Source: Colias croceus
Taxonomy: Eukaryota > Arthropoda > Insecta > Lepidoptera > Pieridae
Assembly: GCF_905220415.1 (NCBI RefSeq)
Contig: NC_059541.1
Coordinates: forward strand, 5,034,501-5,098,500
DNA length: 64,000 nucleotides
Reading direction: 5' to 3'
The notes under the pieces are model-generated. The model saw only the letters and a list, made by a program, of their open reading frames with translations. It ran no database searches and was not told the origin of the DNA. Both the position numbers and the translations under genes were made by a program. Shown here piece by piece: positions 42,489 to 56,600 of this stretch. The first letter of the stretch is position 1. Every line of letters begins with the position of its first letter.

Positions 42489-43301
42489 TTGGATAGGCAT
42501 GACCCAAATGTTGACGAAGTGAACAGTGCTCTTTTACACATATCTGAATGGTTTACTGCCAATAACTTATTATTAAATGCCAAAAAAACCACTTGTGTTG
42601 AATTTTTACTTCCTAATGTAAAAAAGTTGAACAGAGATATTACCTTGAACGGGGAGGTATTGCATCCTACTGAGTCTACTGTATTTCTAGGGTTAACATT
42701 GGACGAGAAACTACAGTGGGGAGCCCATGTCAACACCGCTGCAGGTAAGCTCAGTTCAGCTGCATATGCAGTCCGAAAAATAAGGCATCTCACCGATGAA
42801 GATACGGCTAGATTGGTTTATTTCAGCTACTTTCATAGCATTATGTCCTATGGAATTCTACTATGGGGCAGGGCTGCAGATATAGAAACTATATTTATCT
42901 TACAGAAAAGAGCCATTCGCTCTATATATAATTTACGTGCTCGGGACTCACTAAGAGATCATTTTAAGAATACTGGTATCCTTACTATACCATCACAGTA
43001 TATATTTAATAATATTTTGCATGTACACAAAAACGCCGACTTACACACAAGAGTAGGAGATAGACACGATTATGGCACAAGGAACAGGAATAGAATTGAA
43101 ATGCCATTTTTCCGATTAGCTAAAGTTAAAAATTCATTTATGGGTCAAGGTATACGCTTATACAATAGAATTCCTCACAATATTAAAGAGTTTAGTAGTT
43201 CTAAATTTAAAGCTTATATAAAAAATGTACTAGTTCAGAGAGCGTACTACAGTATTCAGGAATATATGGACGATAAAGACCCATGGAGGGTTGTCGCGTA
43301 A
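42489..43301 (+). pseudogene. LINE-A ORF2 C-terminal fragment
   Basis: About 270 codons matching the last quarter of the LINE-A ORF2 product, from just after the catalytic FADD block through the region with SYFHSIMSYGILLWG to the terminal YMDDKDPWRVVA. The frame is intact but lacks the endonuclease and the catalytic core of the reverse transcriptase, so it cannot act alone. The first codon of the open frame is TTG at the truncation junction, not a real start. Only scattered residue changes separate it from the long copy (for example SEWFTANN for SDWFTANN). Confidence 0.88.
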
Positions 43302-43325
43302 AAACCACAGGACAGTTCTTTGGCA

Positions 43326-43406
43326 TATTATGATATATTATGTAGTTAGACATAAGTTACATATTATGATATATTATGTAGTTAGATTTAAGTTACATAT
43401 TATGTA
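43326..43406 (+). repeat. Tandem duplication of about 40 bp in the LINE-A 3' region
   Basis: TATGATATATTATGTAGTTA followed by GA(C/T)(A/T)TAAGTTACATAT occurs twice in a row. The long LINE-A copy has it once. Confidence 0.75.
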
Positions 43407-43583
43407 ATATTGACATGATTTTAAAAGAGCAACTATGGAGTTTCTTGCCGATTCTTCTCCATAGATACTGCTTTCCGAATCGGTGGTAAATGTTAAAAAT
43501 TATGTAATGACGATTCGAAAGTGCTACTAAATAGTCTGTAGTCTAATTGAATAAATGAATGTTTGAGTTTGAGTTTGAGTTTG

Positions 43584-45669
43584 TCTGGTACAAATAATAC
43601 TTTGTCCGGTATTTGGTATCGTTTGAACATATTTTACAGATAAAAAAGAGCGTGTTTGCCGAGCAACGGTGTCAGAAGTGAAACTTCTTTAGCAAGGTTC
43701 GAAGATACCAAAATCGTTGTCTTACTCCATGACGCGACCTTTACCTTCCTTTTTTAAGAAGTTTGACTTCAAAAATCATTAATACATTGTCCTTCAACCA
43801 TAAAAAGCTTTAATTTTACACAATCTAAATAAAATGTGTATGTTCAATGTTCATATTTTAATACAGTTAAATATTTTCAATTTCGCATTTTATACCAAGT
43901 CGTGAACTTCTCAAAAATAACAATTCTCACACATATCTCATAACCGGATGCTCCAATCTTTAAAATTTTGTTAAAAACACAATATTTATTGAGAATAATG
44001 ACAAGTAGTTACTTATTTCCTGTCCTATTATTATTGCTCATATTAATCGATGTGACGACCATTATTTCAGATTTTTATGAACTATGGGACTAAGGAGTAA
44101 ACTGTAGCTTTACAAAAGATTGCATTATTTTAATTACAAAGCGTTTGTAAATAAACTAAATATTATTTTTGTGAAAAATTACCTTTCTGATTGTAGAAAA
44201 AACATCGGGTCTGAAAATTTGAATATGTATTTATATACATATTCATAAACCAATTATTATATACCAATATAATAATGAATATGTTTATTTCTTTGAACGT
44301 GTTACACTCTTTTAACAAACATTATTTACCATAATGTACACTGCATAGTGCATATCTAAATTATACAAAATGTACTGTCAAAAAAGGACAAGAGCTTAGT
44401 TCCACTAAGCCTTAAATCGTGGCCACTCCACACGAAGGCATTAGAAAAAAGCCATCTCGATTAGAAGCGCATCTGCTGCGATTCCCACGGAAAGGATTGC
44501 GAGGTGCCTTATGTTGCCTCCTTAAATAGATATAAATAAAAAGCATTGTTTTTCTAAGTCTAATACATGTATAGAACATTACCAACAAAGTTGCGACAGT
44601 TTTTCCACCGCAGTATTTTCCTTTGATATGCAGCAGGTTCTTTGGGGCATTAATTATCAACTTGACACGGAAAGGTAAAAAAAATAATAATTAAATACTG
44701 GCTTATGAATTTTTTGCTCTAATTTTATGTATAAATAATTTAAGCAGCCATAACACTGTTAATTAAAGTCCTTTATTTGAATCAATATTCAAAACATCAT
44801 ACAATTTTATTTGACATTGCAGGAACTTAAAAACTCTACAGCGTCTATTTAATTTAAATATATATACATTTTTTGAATAAATTGCATATTAAAATAATAC
44901 ATTTAATTATAACCCGTGTGTCTCTTTGGAATATATTATGAACTCTGTCTATAAAAAATATAAAAAATAGTACTATAATAATTGAGCACACTTTATTAGT
45001 AGGTAGCACTATTTTTATATGGTATTCCCAATCTGTTATTGTAATAACAAAGAAAAACAAACAGAAACTCATTCTTTCATTTTGGCTGGACAACAATGAA
45101 CAAGCAATTACTATTGTTAGGTAAATTGAAGTTAAAAGCATATTGAAAGCAAAAAGTAGCAATACTTTCAAAGTTGGCTTCCTAAAATGATTTGCATCTG
45201 CTTTTTAAATAGCGGATGGCACGAAAACTGCACTAAAAATTGCCTTTATTACACTTAACCACAGCTTATGAAATAACACACTGTTAGAAAAACGCTTAAA
45301 TCGTAATGTAGTAGAAAAAATTATGTTACGAAGAGAGTAAAATGTAAAAGAAAATAATTAATAGTTTTTTTCTAATAATGATAACGTGGACGCATGTGCC
45401 TCATTTTATTATTAAATAATTTAAAAGTCAAAGTCGTTGAAATAACATTCTATAAAAAGGTTTCTTAATAAATTGATGAATAATGAGACAAGGTGCATCT
45501 TCCTTACATATAAGTAGTCGTTTTAAATAGAACATTAATGAATTCTAGTGAGTCTGACATTTTTATTATAAGGTGTTTATGTTATTTACATCTAATGAGG
45601 TGCCTTTAGCACACAATAATGTTAATTAAAATTCGGAAACTACTTGCGAACATCTTTTATAAAATTTTA
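43584..45669. other. AT-rich intergenic DNA
   Basis: Around 44420-44520 a moderately GC-rich stretch (GATTCCCACGGAAAGGATTGCGAGG) may be an old repeat. No gene recognised; the minus-strand frames 44412-44660 and 44854-45171 have no family signature. Confidence 0.4.
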
Positions 45670-45708
45670 TACCGGGTTAGTCTGGACGTAGCCGGGACGA
45701 GCGGCTAG
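45670..45708 (+). mobile_element. Helitron-like 3' end remnant
   Basis: ACCGGGTTAGTCTGGACGTA then GCCGGGACGAGCGGCTAG followed by T. It is a CTAG end like the others but with a different body. Only the end is recognisable. Confidence 0.4.
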
Positions 45709-45727
45709 TATTTATCATTTTAATCGT

Positions 45728-45807
45728 AATCCCGGAAATCCCACGGGAAGGGGAACATTGCGGGTTTTTCTTTGACTGCGCGGTCGAAGCCGCGGGCGGA
45801 AACCTAG
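45728..45807 (+). mobile_element. Helitron-like 3' end fragment, subfamily 1/2
   Basis: The CCCGGAAATCCCACGGGAAG segment and the end CGAAGCCGCGGGCGGAAACCTAG followed by T match the 3' parts of 7504-7723 and 53463-53691. The 5' part is missing. Confidence 0.6.
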
Positions 45808-45808
45808 T

Positions 45809-48594
45809 TATCTATAAATATAACGAAGGCAAGAACAAGACGTCACGAATGCGATTTGCTTCAACATACAACGCCTGGACCAAAGCAGTTGTAACGAGCC
45901 TAACATTTTAACAAATAAACAGCATATTGCTTTTTAATACAATCCTCTACAAACAATCTTCCTCAGCACACAATGCATCGCTAAAGTCCAGATTGTCGGT
46001 TATCACCTACACCGCAACAAAGGCATGTGAAGCTAACACATGCCATAACCCTTCAATGTTCAGACGTGTACCAAATGACTTGCACAATGTGCATTATCTT
46101 CGTAACCGCAACACAATTTGCGAACCCAATGCAATTGACAATTTCAGGGTTCGACTCGAACCACGTTAAAATAGCTTCACCAAAATACACATGGTAACAT
46201 GTATACCTACTTATATATTTTAAAAGCAATATGAATTTAAATTCGTATAACCGAAAAATAAATAATAAAAATCCAATTTTCAACTTAGATATAAATAAAT
46301 GTTATAAATTATATAAAAATAGCAATAATATTACGATTTTAATGGAAATTTTGTGTCTATATCTATTTAAAACCGAATAAATTACTGAAATGCGGTGAAT
46401 TATTAATGTAGCAATAATTTACCTGAAAGATATTCTGATTAATTATTAAATAATCTGAGAACTTCTTTGGATAAAATAATAATTATTAAATCTATTATCG
46501 GCTCTAAAAAGTAATGACTATACGTACCTATAGTTAGGAAAACGCAAGTTAAACTAAGGATTGTGAATATTATCATCATAAGACCATTTAATATTTATTA
46601 TTAGCATTAAAAGTTAATTTGATTCCGTTTCAATTTCATGGGATAATTATTTTAGTAATAGAATATTAATACTTTAGTATGTATTAAGAATTGATTCATA
46701 TTCATAAATGCGTTGAAAAGTGTACATAGTGATCATTATACCAATATTTCATACGGAACCATAACAATATTCAGTATCTGCCTTGACACTTTTAACTCCA
46801 AGCCAGATGACCGAAGCTATGAAATTTATAAATTCCTTTAACATTTCTACTTGCGTTTTTATTGTGATAGTATAAAAGAGATGCAATCGTCGGGAGCACA
46901 TTGCGTTGCATACATTTTGCATAAAGTTGCACATTGCCCAAGGTGTTGCAGTGTGAATAGATTTCTTTGAACTATCCATCATAATAATGGACAGCAATAC
47001 ACTCGTTTAACGTATGCACAATATTAAGCACAATATCATGTTTTCCTTTCTAGATAATTTTTGAGTGATCTATCACTTTGCAGCTTTCAAGTTTGTGTAA
47101 TCATTTTTTTCAGTAGGTAATATTTTTCAAAATGAGGACTCGATGATGTAGTATAAAATTATAAAATTATGAACTGTTTACAAATAAAAAATGCGGTCTC
47201 TTTTTTAGTCGAAATAAGTAATCTAATTTTCTATGAGACAAAATATATTTTGTAACTATACTTTTAATCCAAATAAATTTTAGCGACAGCTTTGACGGAC
47301 GCTACTGTTTTTCCTCCAAAATGTTTACCTTTCCAACATCTATTGCCACACAAGACGAAGAAGATTTTAGCCTATAAATATACAATGGATTTTCATTCAC
47401 AGCTACCTAATGACATCATCTTGTCCACTCAAATAAGTACGTAATTTAAATGTACTGAGGTCCTGCTGGTTGAAAGACCGACTGAATGTGTGTTTAGCCT
47501 TAATTACAGCGCAAACACTCGTCTCACCAATACGGATCGTGTGTTGCGAAATATTTAATAACCCGCTGCTGTATTTGCAGAACTCACTATTGTGAGGTAT
47601 TAAATGACAGCAAATAGATGCTTAAAGTAAATCCGTAGTACGTTATGTGACTAGTAAATATATGGTTACATGAAGCTGTAAGAAACTATTTCAGAATTTT
47701 ATCATAGCTTAAAAAATCATTATAAAGATGTAACTTTTGTTTATTTGAAAACATACGAGTGCATTAAAGATTAATGGAATATCTTAATGGAAAAAATATA
47801 AAAATTGTCCAAATCGCTACTTTTAAACAGTGATTTGGAGGAACTGAAAGTACATTGTAAATTAGCAGCTTTATAAGGGCTATTAAAAAGCTGCACTTTT
47901 ACGATATGTCTTAGAAACAGATACCTCAATACACATTAGTAAGTATAGTAATATGTTTTAAGTTTTATAAGTAACTTTTTAACAGAAAACGATACGAAAC
48001 GAACTAAGAATCAGATGAGTCATGGATCAATCTACTGCTACACAATCGAACATCGTCGTTACTCGTTTAACAGTAATCGCAACTCAAACCAAATTAAATA
48101 AACTCGTAAGCCAGCCTGTTATAGGTTATTTATATTTTTGAGACATAATCAATCACAGTGTTTTTTATTCATACGGACTTTAAAGTTGATGCAATTCTAA
48201 CAAAATATTATTTACTTAATTTATTTTCGCACACGTCATGTCAAGTGATTTTATCAGCAGTGGCAAATGTTTTTAAAACGTCCTTTACATTTATGTTACA
48301 ACAATAAAACATAATATTTTCAACCACATATATACAGTTAGTAAGTCTATGTTGACTTATAATTTCAATGACGTTTTTTGCTATATTTCCGCGAGCCAGT
48401 CCTAGCTGACAAGTTATTCTATTGGTCGCTAGTTTTGTGTGGATAAGTCAAATATTATAAGAATTTGTTATATTATAGTGTTTTCACAGAAAAGTTTGAA
48501 AGAGAACTAAATTTGTAATTTCAACATTATGTGAATTATGATATTTTATAACTTAATTGAAATATTACAATATTCTTTAAGTAATAATTAGTTA
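45809..48594. other. AT-rich intergenic DNA
   Basis: A balanced-composition patch at about 45840-46170 includes a plus-strand frame (45927-46169) and an opposing minus-strand one. Neither resembles a known family. The rest is AT-rich with nothing recognised. Confidence 0.4.
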
Positions 48595-48945
48595 GTACTA
48601 ACACGCAAGTCCAGACAACCACACATTCACATCACACTAACACTCACACACACATACACACACTCACACAAAGGGAGATTTCAGATTTAACTGTTTAATT
48701 ATTTATTAACCTTTCTTACTGTATTATATAATTCACCAAAACATGGAAAACACTCCTTCCTGATATGTCATTTAAAAAATAACTCATTTATCTAGCTGTA
48801 AGTACCTTGTTTTGTAATCTTAATTGGCTCATAGTTCTGTATCAATATATTAAGAAATGTTATTTACTGTAATGCTGTATGATTACGAAGAAATAAATAA
48901 ATAAATAAAATAAATAAATAAATAATAACAAGTCCTGATTGTGCT
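48595..48945 (+). mobile_element. Possible 3' end of a retroelement with AAATAAAT tail
   Basis: A CA-rich run (about 48620-48668, TCACACACACATACACACAC) and about 200 bp of unique-looking DNA are followed by GATTACGAAGAAATAAATAA and a long AAATAAAT array (48890-48930). The shape of unique sequence then AATAAA then tandem tail is that of a LINE 3' end. No coding part remains. Confidence 0.35.
48620..48668. repeat. Imperfect (CA)n-rich microsatellite
   Basis: CACACATTCACATCACACTA followed by CTCACACACACATACACACA. Confidence 0.85.
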
Positions 48946-51900
48946 AAAATAATATATTATTAGTTATGCAGATTTGATTAGGGGTTAAATGTAGCTATAC
49001 ATGTTGTCATTGAATTTAATGATACCTTTTATTATTAGTTGCTGGTTTATTAAAATGTAAAAAATATTCATTTATATTTAAATATATTTTTAAAACTAGA
49101 AATCTATATCTAAATTGCCCGAATTTATTTTATTTTTAAAATATAAATCCGTATTATTCTAACGTTGATAGAGCGAGGTGAATGTCCTCTCTTGTCCTCT
49201 ACAAGAGTTATATCTCTTAAAGGCCTCTCACTGAAATCCTCGCAGATTGGTTTATATCTTTACTTTAAAAATTTACACTTCTTTGAGTATACCAATTGTA
49301 TGAATGTATGGGTCAAATGGGTCGATAGGAAATGATTATTACGTTCACCATTTATGTTTGCAAATTCAGGTATATTGCAATACAAAATTCTTCGTTTTGA
49401 GATTTATTTCAGATTGTATCAATCTTTTTCAAGTACCAAGTGACAATGGAAACCATTTTTTTTTATAATAAATGTATTTGTAAAATTTTGTTTTTAAATT
49501 GAAACAAACTTCTGTTATGTGTGGTTTGGAGGTTTGCAATAAAATGTAGACTATGTTTATTGCCTAGAATTAATTAGCACGTCAGAGCTTTATTATTTAC
49601 GATATATTATTATATTTTTACAGTTTAATATACAACTACAAATACTTATTATTTTAGACTTGTATCGTGGCTTAGCGTGTGGCTTAGTATATGTTTTTGG
49701 TGTGTTTTTCTTATTATATCTATTAGGTATATTAAACTAGGTCACAGAAACGTATCGAAATGAATATTCATTGAATTTTCTCATACTTGCAAGACTGCTG
49801 ACAAGATACCACCTTCAAAATGGACCTGTGTAAGTTATTAGAGTTAATTTTTTTTTCCATTACAACTGATTAAAAATGCAATTAATAATGACATTGAATC
49901 GTATTCTATTATCTATGGCATTTGTATAAACAATACCAGCAAAGTATGTTATTATTTGTATAAGAGTGGCGGTTTTTAAATTTAATTTATATAAAGCCTG
50001 AAAGGTGACGGGGAAACCCAGGAGCAAGCTTGGACCTTCCTCTCCACAGCTGACCTACTGACGGATTGTTGACCCCAACGCTCTGTCACTTTTCTTCATA
50101 TTTCATTACCAATGACGATAGTGAATACTATTATCTGAGGCCGTTTTTATATTATTATTAATATTTAAAATAAATTATAATATGTTGTATGGATGATAGA
50201 GATAGAAATGTAGAGCACATATCAATTAAGTTTGAGTTTAAGTTGAAGTACATATATTGTATCTTACTTTAAAATAATGAAATAAATAACTACGTATGAA
50301 ATGTAAAATGTTTGTAAAATAAGAGTCAAAAATTACTTTAAAAAAATGTGTAAATCTTTGTAACTAATTTATTAACATTTTCAGGAAAGGTTTCAATACA
50401 GTTAAATAGGTTGAATGTACCTGAAGTTTCAAAAAGCGACTTTTTATAAAATAAGTATACAATTTCATAAAACGTATAAAAATAAGTTAAAATAATTAAG
50501 AAAACACAAAAAAAAAGTTCATTTCCCAAACATTAATTTAGCATATAATTAAGTAATTCAAGATAAAAGTTAATGCTTTAATAAGTCTATTCACACGTTC
50601 GCAAATATTTAACGAGAATTTAAAGAAAGGTCTATAAAAGTGGATGGTGAAGCCTACGGGTGTTGTCCTACTTCTTACAAGAGTAATGACCTCAGTACTT
50701 TGTATAAATTCCGCCTGTAATAATTTTCCTATTATATCAGTGAGCATTATACAGCGGAATCATAGCTTAAAACAAAGAGCTTTTGTACTTTGGTAGTTAA
50801 TAACTAGTTACGGCTCGTGGAGACTGTCCTAAATTCATTTTTTTGATGCGTAAGTTATATTCAAGGCTGAAATTTTATTTGCTAACGATACAAATTACTT
50901 TGCAATAACATTTGTGGATAATATGTTTATTATTTGACTATCGCTTTGTTTCAATTTATTAATTGAAAATGCTAAGTAATCATAATTTACGAATTTATAT
51001 TCACCTTAATATTATCATAATAGGATATACCAATTTATTCAGATAGAACCTACCTAAATCTAAATTGATACAGCGTTAACGCTTTTTGAGTATTTCTGCA
51101 TTTGACAAGACATGCAATATTTGTCAAAGTCAGTATTTCATAGTTCAAACAACTTGATAGTGGTTCGTCACGTCGAGTTTGACTTGCTTCGACAGATTTA
51201 GCACACTTAAGGCTCTGTCGTCGTGACGCTCAGCTTGTAAACTCCAGGCAGTTTGCTTATTCATTAGAGCGTTACATTTTCATGTTAGAAATAGTTTTCA
51301 TGATTTCTTAGGAGGTATTTTTAGATGAGATTTTGGATGATTCAAATTTTTGAAACATAAATATATTTTGTACATTTTATATATACATAATTCGTTGGTG
51401 ATACATTAAATCCTATCACTTTATACAAAACTTACACATCAACAAACATCAAGAATAATATCATTTTTTTAGTTTTAATCGTTAATTTAACATAAATGAA
51501 TACACGAGTACTGCATAAATAACTTTATTTTATATTAAAATCAGGAAATTTTGTTATATATTTTTGCATTTTAATTCTAAGCTGAATGGTAAATTTTGGA
51601 TTTTATTTTATTTTCAAATAGGGATATCCTTAACATTACTAATCTATTTGTGTTTTGTTTATTTATAAATTATAATCCCAGATTAATTCAAAAGCCTACT
51701 TGAGTGGCTGGTTAGGTAGAAATTTGTTTTGAATTACATTTTTACCCGTCTAAACACATAATTTCTGGGTCTTCTTCGAAGGCTTCGAAATCAGGGAGCT
51801 TTCGAAAAGTGATCACATTATCATTTCTGTTTTTATTATATTATGTACCTAAGTACTACCTGTACTATAAACGAATAACGAATAAACAGGTAAACAATAT

Positions 51901-53462
51901 AGAGATTCAAGGACATTAAAATTGCAATAAAACATTAAAATATTTTAAGCAAACGTTATCGGACGTTATCCTCAAATATCCATATAAATGAGGACGAATC
52001 CATAAACCAGAATCAATTTCAACAGCGCGAAGCGTTATACGTCTTACATTATCTGACTATATGCAAGTTTTTTCGAATGAAATATATATGCTTATGTATT
52101 ACTCGATAAATGGCTCATGTTGGCATTTTGCAAGTGTTCGAACAATGTTGCCGCACTCGTTGGCACGGGACAAACAGGATGGGGACCGGTTGGGCGTCTA
52201 TCAGAAACCACGTATGGATGTAGGTTTTATATGCACACCATTTATTTATTGGTTTATTATGTTGTTGCTAGCAACGAGATGGCGAAGTAAAGTAAGGGAC
52301 CCTTAAATAAACAATTACTTTTGTTGTTTGTTTGATGGTCCTATAAATTATTGAATCGGTATATAAATATTGTAAATAAAAATAAATTGGTATTGCAAAA
52401 CAAGGTGTTGTCGATACAAAATATATCGATATATGGGGTAGATCTTATCTAGCTGGAAAGTAATATAGTATAGTGCTCCACTGACTATTGTCCAATAAAA
52501 AGGGACATTGAAGTCCTAAAAAATGGCACTCATTTGTTTTTAGCGATGTATATGTTGCAAAAGACAGTAGATAGTTATTTTTAAAGACATCATCAAAGAC
52601 TCTTTACGACGTTTGTATTTATTTTTCATGGTGATGTTATTTTGCCGTTTTAGTAATACTTTGTTTTTAATTTATAAAATAATTATCTTTTCTGTACAAA
52701 CAGTGCGGCATGAGTTTAGATATTGTAACCTTCCTGATGTACTGAACTTGATAAGAACTAAAAACATTACTGGTGACCATGACAAATTTCAAATGATTGT
52801 GCTTTAATTTTCAAGATGTTTAGGTAATCACAATCGCGATGTGGAAAAAGAGATTTCTCTATCTAAAAGGAACAAAATTTTAATTCGTTAGTGTCCAGAC
52901 AGCTATGAAGCAATCCAGTTCTTCATATTTGCAACAAGTACTTAAGTTACTGAATACTGAATACACTGATGTGTAAATTAAAAACTTTGTTTGCTTAGGT
53001 ATGAAATACACATAAAAATAAATTCAATATTTGAAAGGCAAATTTTTCCTATGAAGCATATTTATGTTCTTTATACTTTTTACTACACTGCATATTAGAA
53101 TCATATTCACGTTTTTATTTAACCAAATTACAAAAAATAATGGAACAATAGAAGCATGGTGTTTGTTTTGTATTTTTATATGACTTCACGTAGAGTGGGG
53201 TTAGACCCCTCTACAGAAACGGTATGAAAACATTGTTTATCAAATACCATGTTTAGTTTATGTATGTAGTATGTAGGTAGATAATTCGAAATAAAGTTAC
53301 CCAGTTTTAATAGACGGCTTGATTCGCTAGTAGGGTGCCAATTTTCACATGAGAGTGTTAATGAACTTTAAACATACATATGATAATATCTATTGTATTA
53401 ACCTTTATAAACTGTTCAAGACGTAATAGGTGCTTTAGAGCATCAATATTATTATTACTTAA
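48946..53462. other. AT-rich intergenic DNA
   Basis: No gene recognised. Slightly GC-richer stretches at about 50000-50095 and 52130-52220 carry no family signature. A short dyad GAGTGGGGTTAGACCCCTC lies at about 53194-53212. Confidence 0.4.
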
Positions 53463-53691
53463 TCTAATATATATTATAAAGGCGAAAGTTAGTATGGATG
53501 TATGGATGTATGGATGTTTGTTACTCTTTCACGTAAAAACTACTGAACCGATTACAATGAAATTTAGCACACATATAGAGGGTAACTTGGATTAACACAT
53601 AGGATAGTTTTTATCCCGGTAATCCCACGGGAACGGGAACTATGCGGGTTTTCCTTTGCAAACGCGGGCGAAGCCGCGGGCGGAAATCTAG
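53463..53691 (+). mobile_element. Non-autonomous Helitron-like element, subfamily 2
   Basis: A, then TCTAATATATATTATAAAGG at the left. Hairpin CGCGG-GCGAAG-CCGCG, then CTAG and T at the right. The 229-bp unit is almost the same sequence as 212-504 in opposite orientation, but with only about three (GTATGGAT) units where the other has about eleven. It encodes nothing. Confidence 0.68.
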
Positions 53692-56600
53692 TGATAGAAT
53701 AATTTAAAAAAGTTGATAGATACAAAAACCTTCAAGAAATAGCTGTAAAAAGATATAAATGCGCGAAATGTTAGTTTAGTTTGAAAATGATTGGCTTTAA
53801 ATTCGAAAATAATACAGCAAGTGAACCTTAACTATGTTTATGTCCCATTATTCAAGCGTTGAACATAATGTAATAGAGTTACGGCTAAGTGCCCAACGTT
53901 TGTCCTTACATTCAAAGAATATTTGTACCTTTTTTGTTTTCAGAATCACCATAATTAGAATTTGCTCTATTTTTATCAGGAGTTATACGACAAATTTAAT
54001 TACACTGTGATTATGTGATATTTTATGAAATAAGTAAGGGATTAGTAATGAAGTAAGGGATATTGAATTTGATTGGTGTACATTAGTAAAACAAAACGTA
54101 AAATTGCTTGTACCTCTAGGCTCTATAGAGTAGAGAGTGGATACTATTAGAATTTATGAATAATATTTATTTCATTAAGACATCGATTTGATCTTATATA
54201 AGTTTAAACTTACGAATTACATTTAAGAATTCTATTATATAAATGCAATTCGTTATGAATAGTCATCTTTATAGTGAATATTCTAAACCTCATGTAATTG
54301 TAATTCATAAGTCACGTATAACATGCAAATTTAGAATTGCAATACGTATAAAATATATGCTAAATTTCGATCGCTTAAAATTCATATTCAAATTAATGTA
54401 ACGTCATGTCCTCTTGGAGGAGACTTTAATATACGTAAACATGTATTACATAATCTTTGTGCGAAGTAAGAGCCAGCAGCTAGGGCTGCTCAAAATGTTT
54501 AAAGTTTATTACATGATATTACATACTTACTATGTTTGTACTACTCTCTTTATAGAATGATCAACTATGTATATGTGTCACGATCTCTAGACTCACAGAG
54601 ATTACATGGTCATTCAGACATGAAAGTATCAAAACACTGATATACTCATTATAAATAAATATTACGAATAAATCTATTGAAATTATCCAGTATTTTATAG
54701 AGTACTATTAATGAGGTAACTATTTTTGTTTTCGTCACATTAACGCGAATGAATGCGTTTTAGAGTGAAAATGAAAATTGCGAAAATATTGTTGCAGTTA
54801 TTACTATTAGGTATTTATTATTATTTTTGCTATCAAAGAAAGGAAGATAGCGTTTGTAAGATTTTTGTTATCTACTTCTTATTCTACTGTCAATTTTTAC
54901 TGATACCCTACATACCATAGCGCTGTTGAAAATACAGTAAAAGTTGTAAGTAAAAAATCAATTTCTAAACTAAGCTCTGTAGCAGCCCTAATGTCGTGTC
55001 GCTAAGGTGCGCGGGAGTGGAGCGCACCGCTGCGCTGCAGTCATGGTCAAGGACTCAGCTATACTTCATTATATTCACGATTGCTAACTTACGATTTATA
55101 TTTGTTTATGTTATTCAATCGAATTATAATCTTTACGAGATCCTTTATCGTCTTAGAATATATCAAAGGTTGTAAAATATTTTAATAGTCCGTGTTATTC
55201 TTATTATGTAACTTTATGAGGCGAAATTAATTAAAGACATACGTTTTTTTTTCACAATTATTGTATCTTATACAGTTTTGATTATATTACGAAAGTAAAA
55301 GAATTTCTTCAGCTTTAGGAATTAGGGTGCTTTTCCACCAATGATGTGCGAGGATGCATAGCTAAGGATGTCTCTGTAAATAACAAATAGTATCGTTTCA
55401 AACGCTAAATGAACGTACGTTGGGTTCATCTAAATGACATATTCATCACTTAATAAGAATTGAGTATTTTATTTGTAAGTAAGCATCATGAATTATAATA
55501 TTATGTGCATTAATATAATAACAAACAAAGTAATACATCAATTTATTTAATTAATTCGCACATTATATTTTGCTACGTAATATTATTATGATATGAACAA
55601 CTTAAAGTATTTCAAAGAATGACTAATATGATAATATCGAGTTTGTCATCGGCACACCTTGAGTATTGTAAAGGTTCATCTAGAGATGCATTTATTTTGA
55701 AATTGTAATGATGAATCGGGTCTTGTACCTGCTGCATTAAGTACACAATCGACGCTTATTGCACATTTATCTGTTTATTTTGAGGCTCATAAATATTTTC
55801 ACAAGAAAGTTCTCGAAAAATAAGATGATTTTAAATTTAAACAATGTTTTTCTACTTATCAATCGTTACATAATTTTTCCGTCATGAATTGTGCTGTGTC
55901 TATTGAATTATGGGAATGCGTAAATATTACGTAAAACAGAATAATTTGTTATAACAAATGTATGTTTTGGTAGCTTCATGCATTATACATATTTACAATT
56001 CATTTTCTGTAATAAACACATTCTTTCTGAGAGAGTTCTTTATATTATCTGACTAGAGTTTCCATAATAACTATTATTGGTCCTCAAAGCAACCGATGAA
56101 TTCACAATTTTACTTCACTGAAAGATAGAAACGCTTGAGAAGAATACTCGGGTACATAACTAAATCGCATACTTTGAGAGCTTTTTATCTTTACGTAGGA
56201 TGATTAATACCAGAATATCATATTCTTTGTCTATATCGTGTCTATTGATGTGACAAATATGGAGTGTCTACAAAAAAGCAATTTGCGATTCATCCATCAC
56301 CGCTCCACGTTTATTTTTGTTCGTTCGTTTATGTGTAATGTGTGGGTGTATATTGTGTACTGCTTGCACAATGACTAAACCTTGGAGATGAAAAAAGATA
56401 CATATTGTTAAGATGAATAAGTGAACTTGAGCTTAAAACGAGATGTTTATGATTATACAGGTTATTTGTGCTGTCTCTACACTATAAAGCATATTTCGTG
56501 TCTTGTCTCCATACTGAATAATTTACGCTATCTTTTATTGATATTTATGGTTTTTGAATAAATTTCAATAATACATGTCTTTCAATTTCTGTCGATGATG

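Larger units (their letters stand above)
42489..43583 (+). mobile_element. LINE-A copy, 5' truncated
   Basis: Similarity to LINE-A starts abruptly at TGGATAGGCATGACCC (about 42490) inside the reverse transcriptase region. It continues through the ORF end and 3' untranslated region to a (TTTGAG)n tail at about 43561-43583. Nucleotide agreement with the long copy is high by eye, so both inserted recently from similar sources. The 3' untranslated region carries a private tandem duplication of about 40 bp (43326-43406). Confidence 0.9.

Noticed and set aside
42470..43615. ATACTTTGTC on both sides of the LINE-A copy as a target-site duplication
   Set aside because: The two copies are not directly next to the element edges (7 and about 14 bases away), so I treat it as coincidence.
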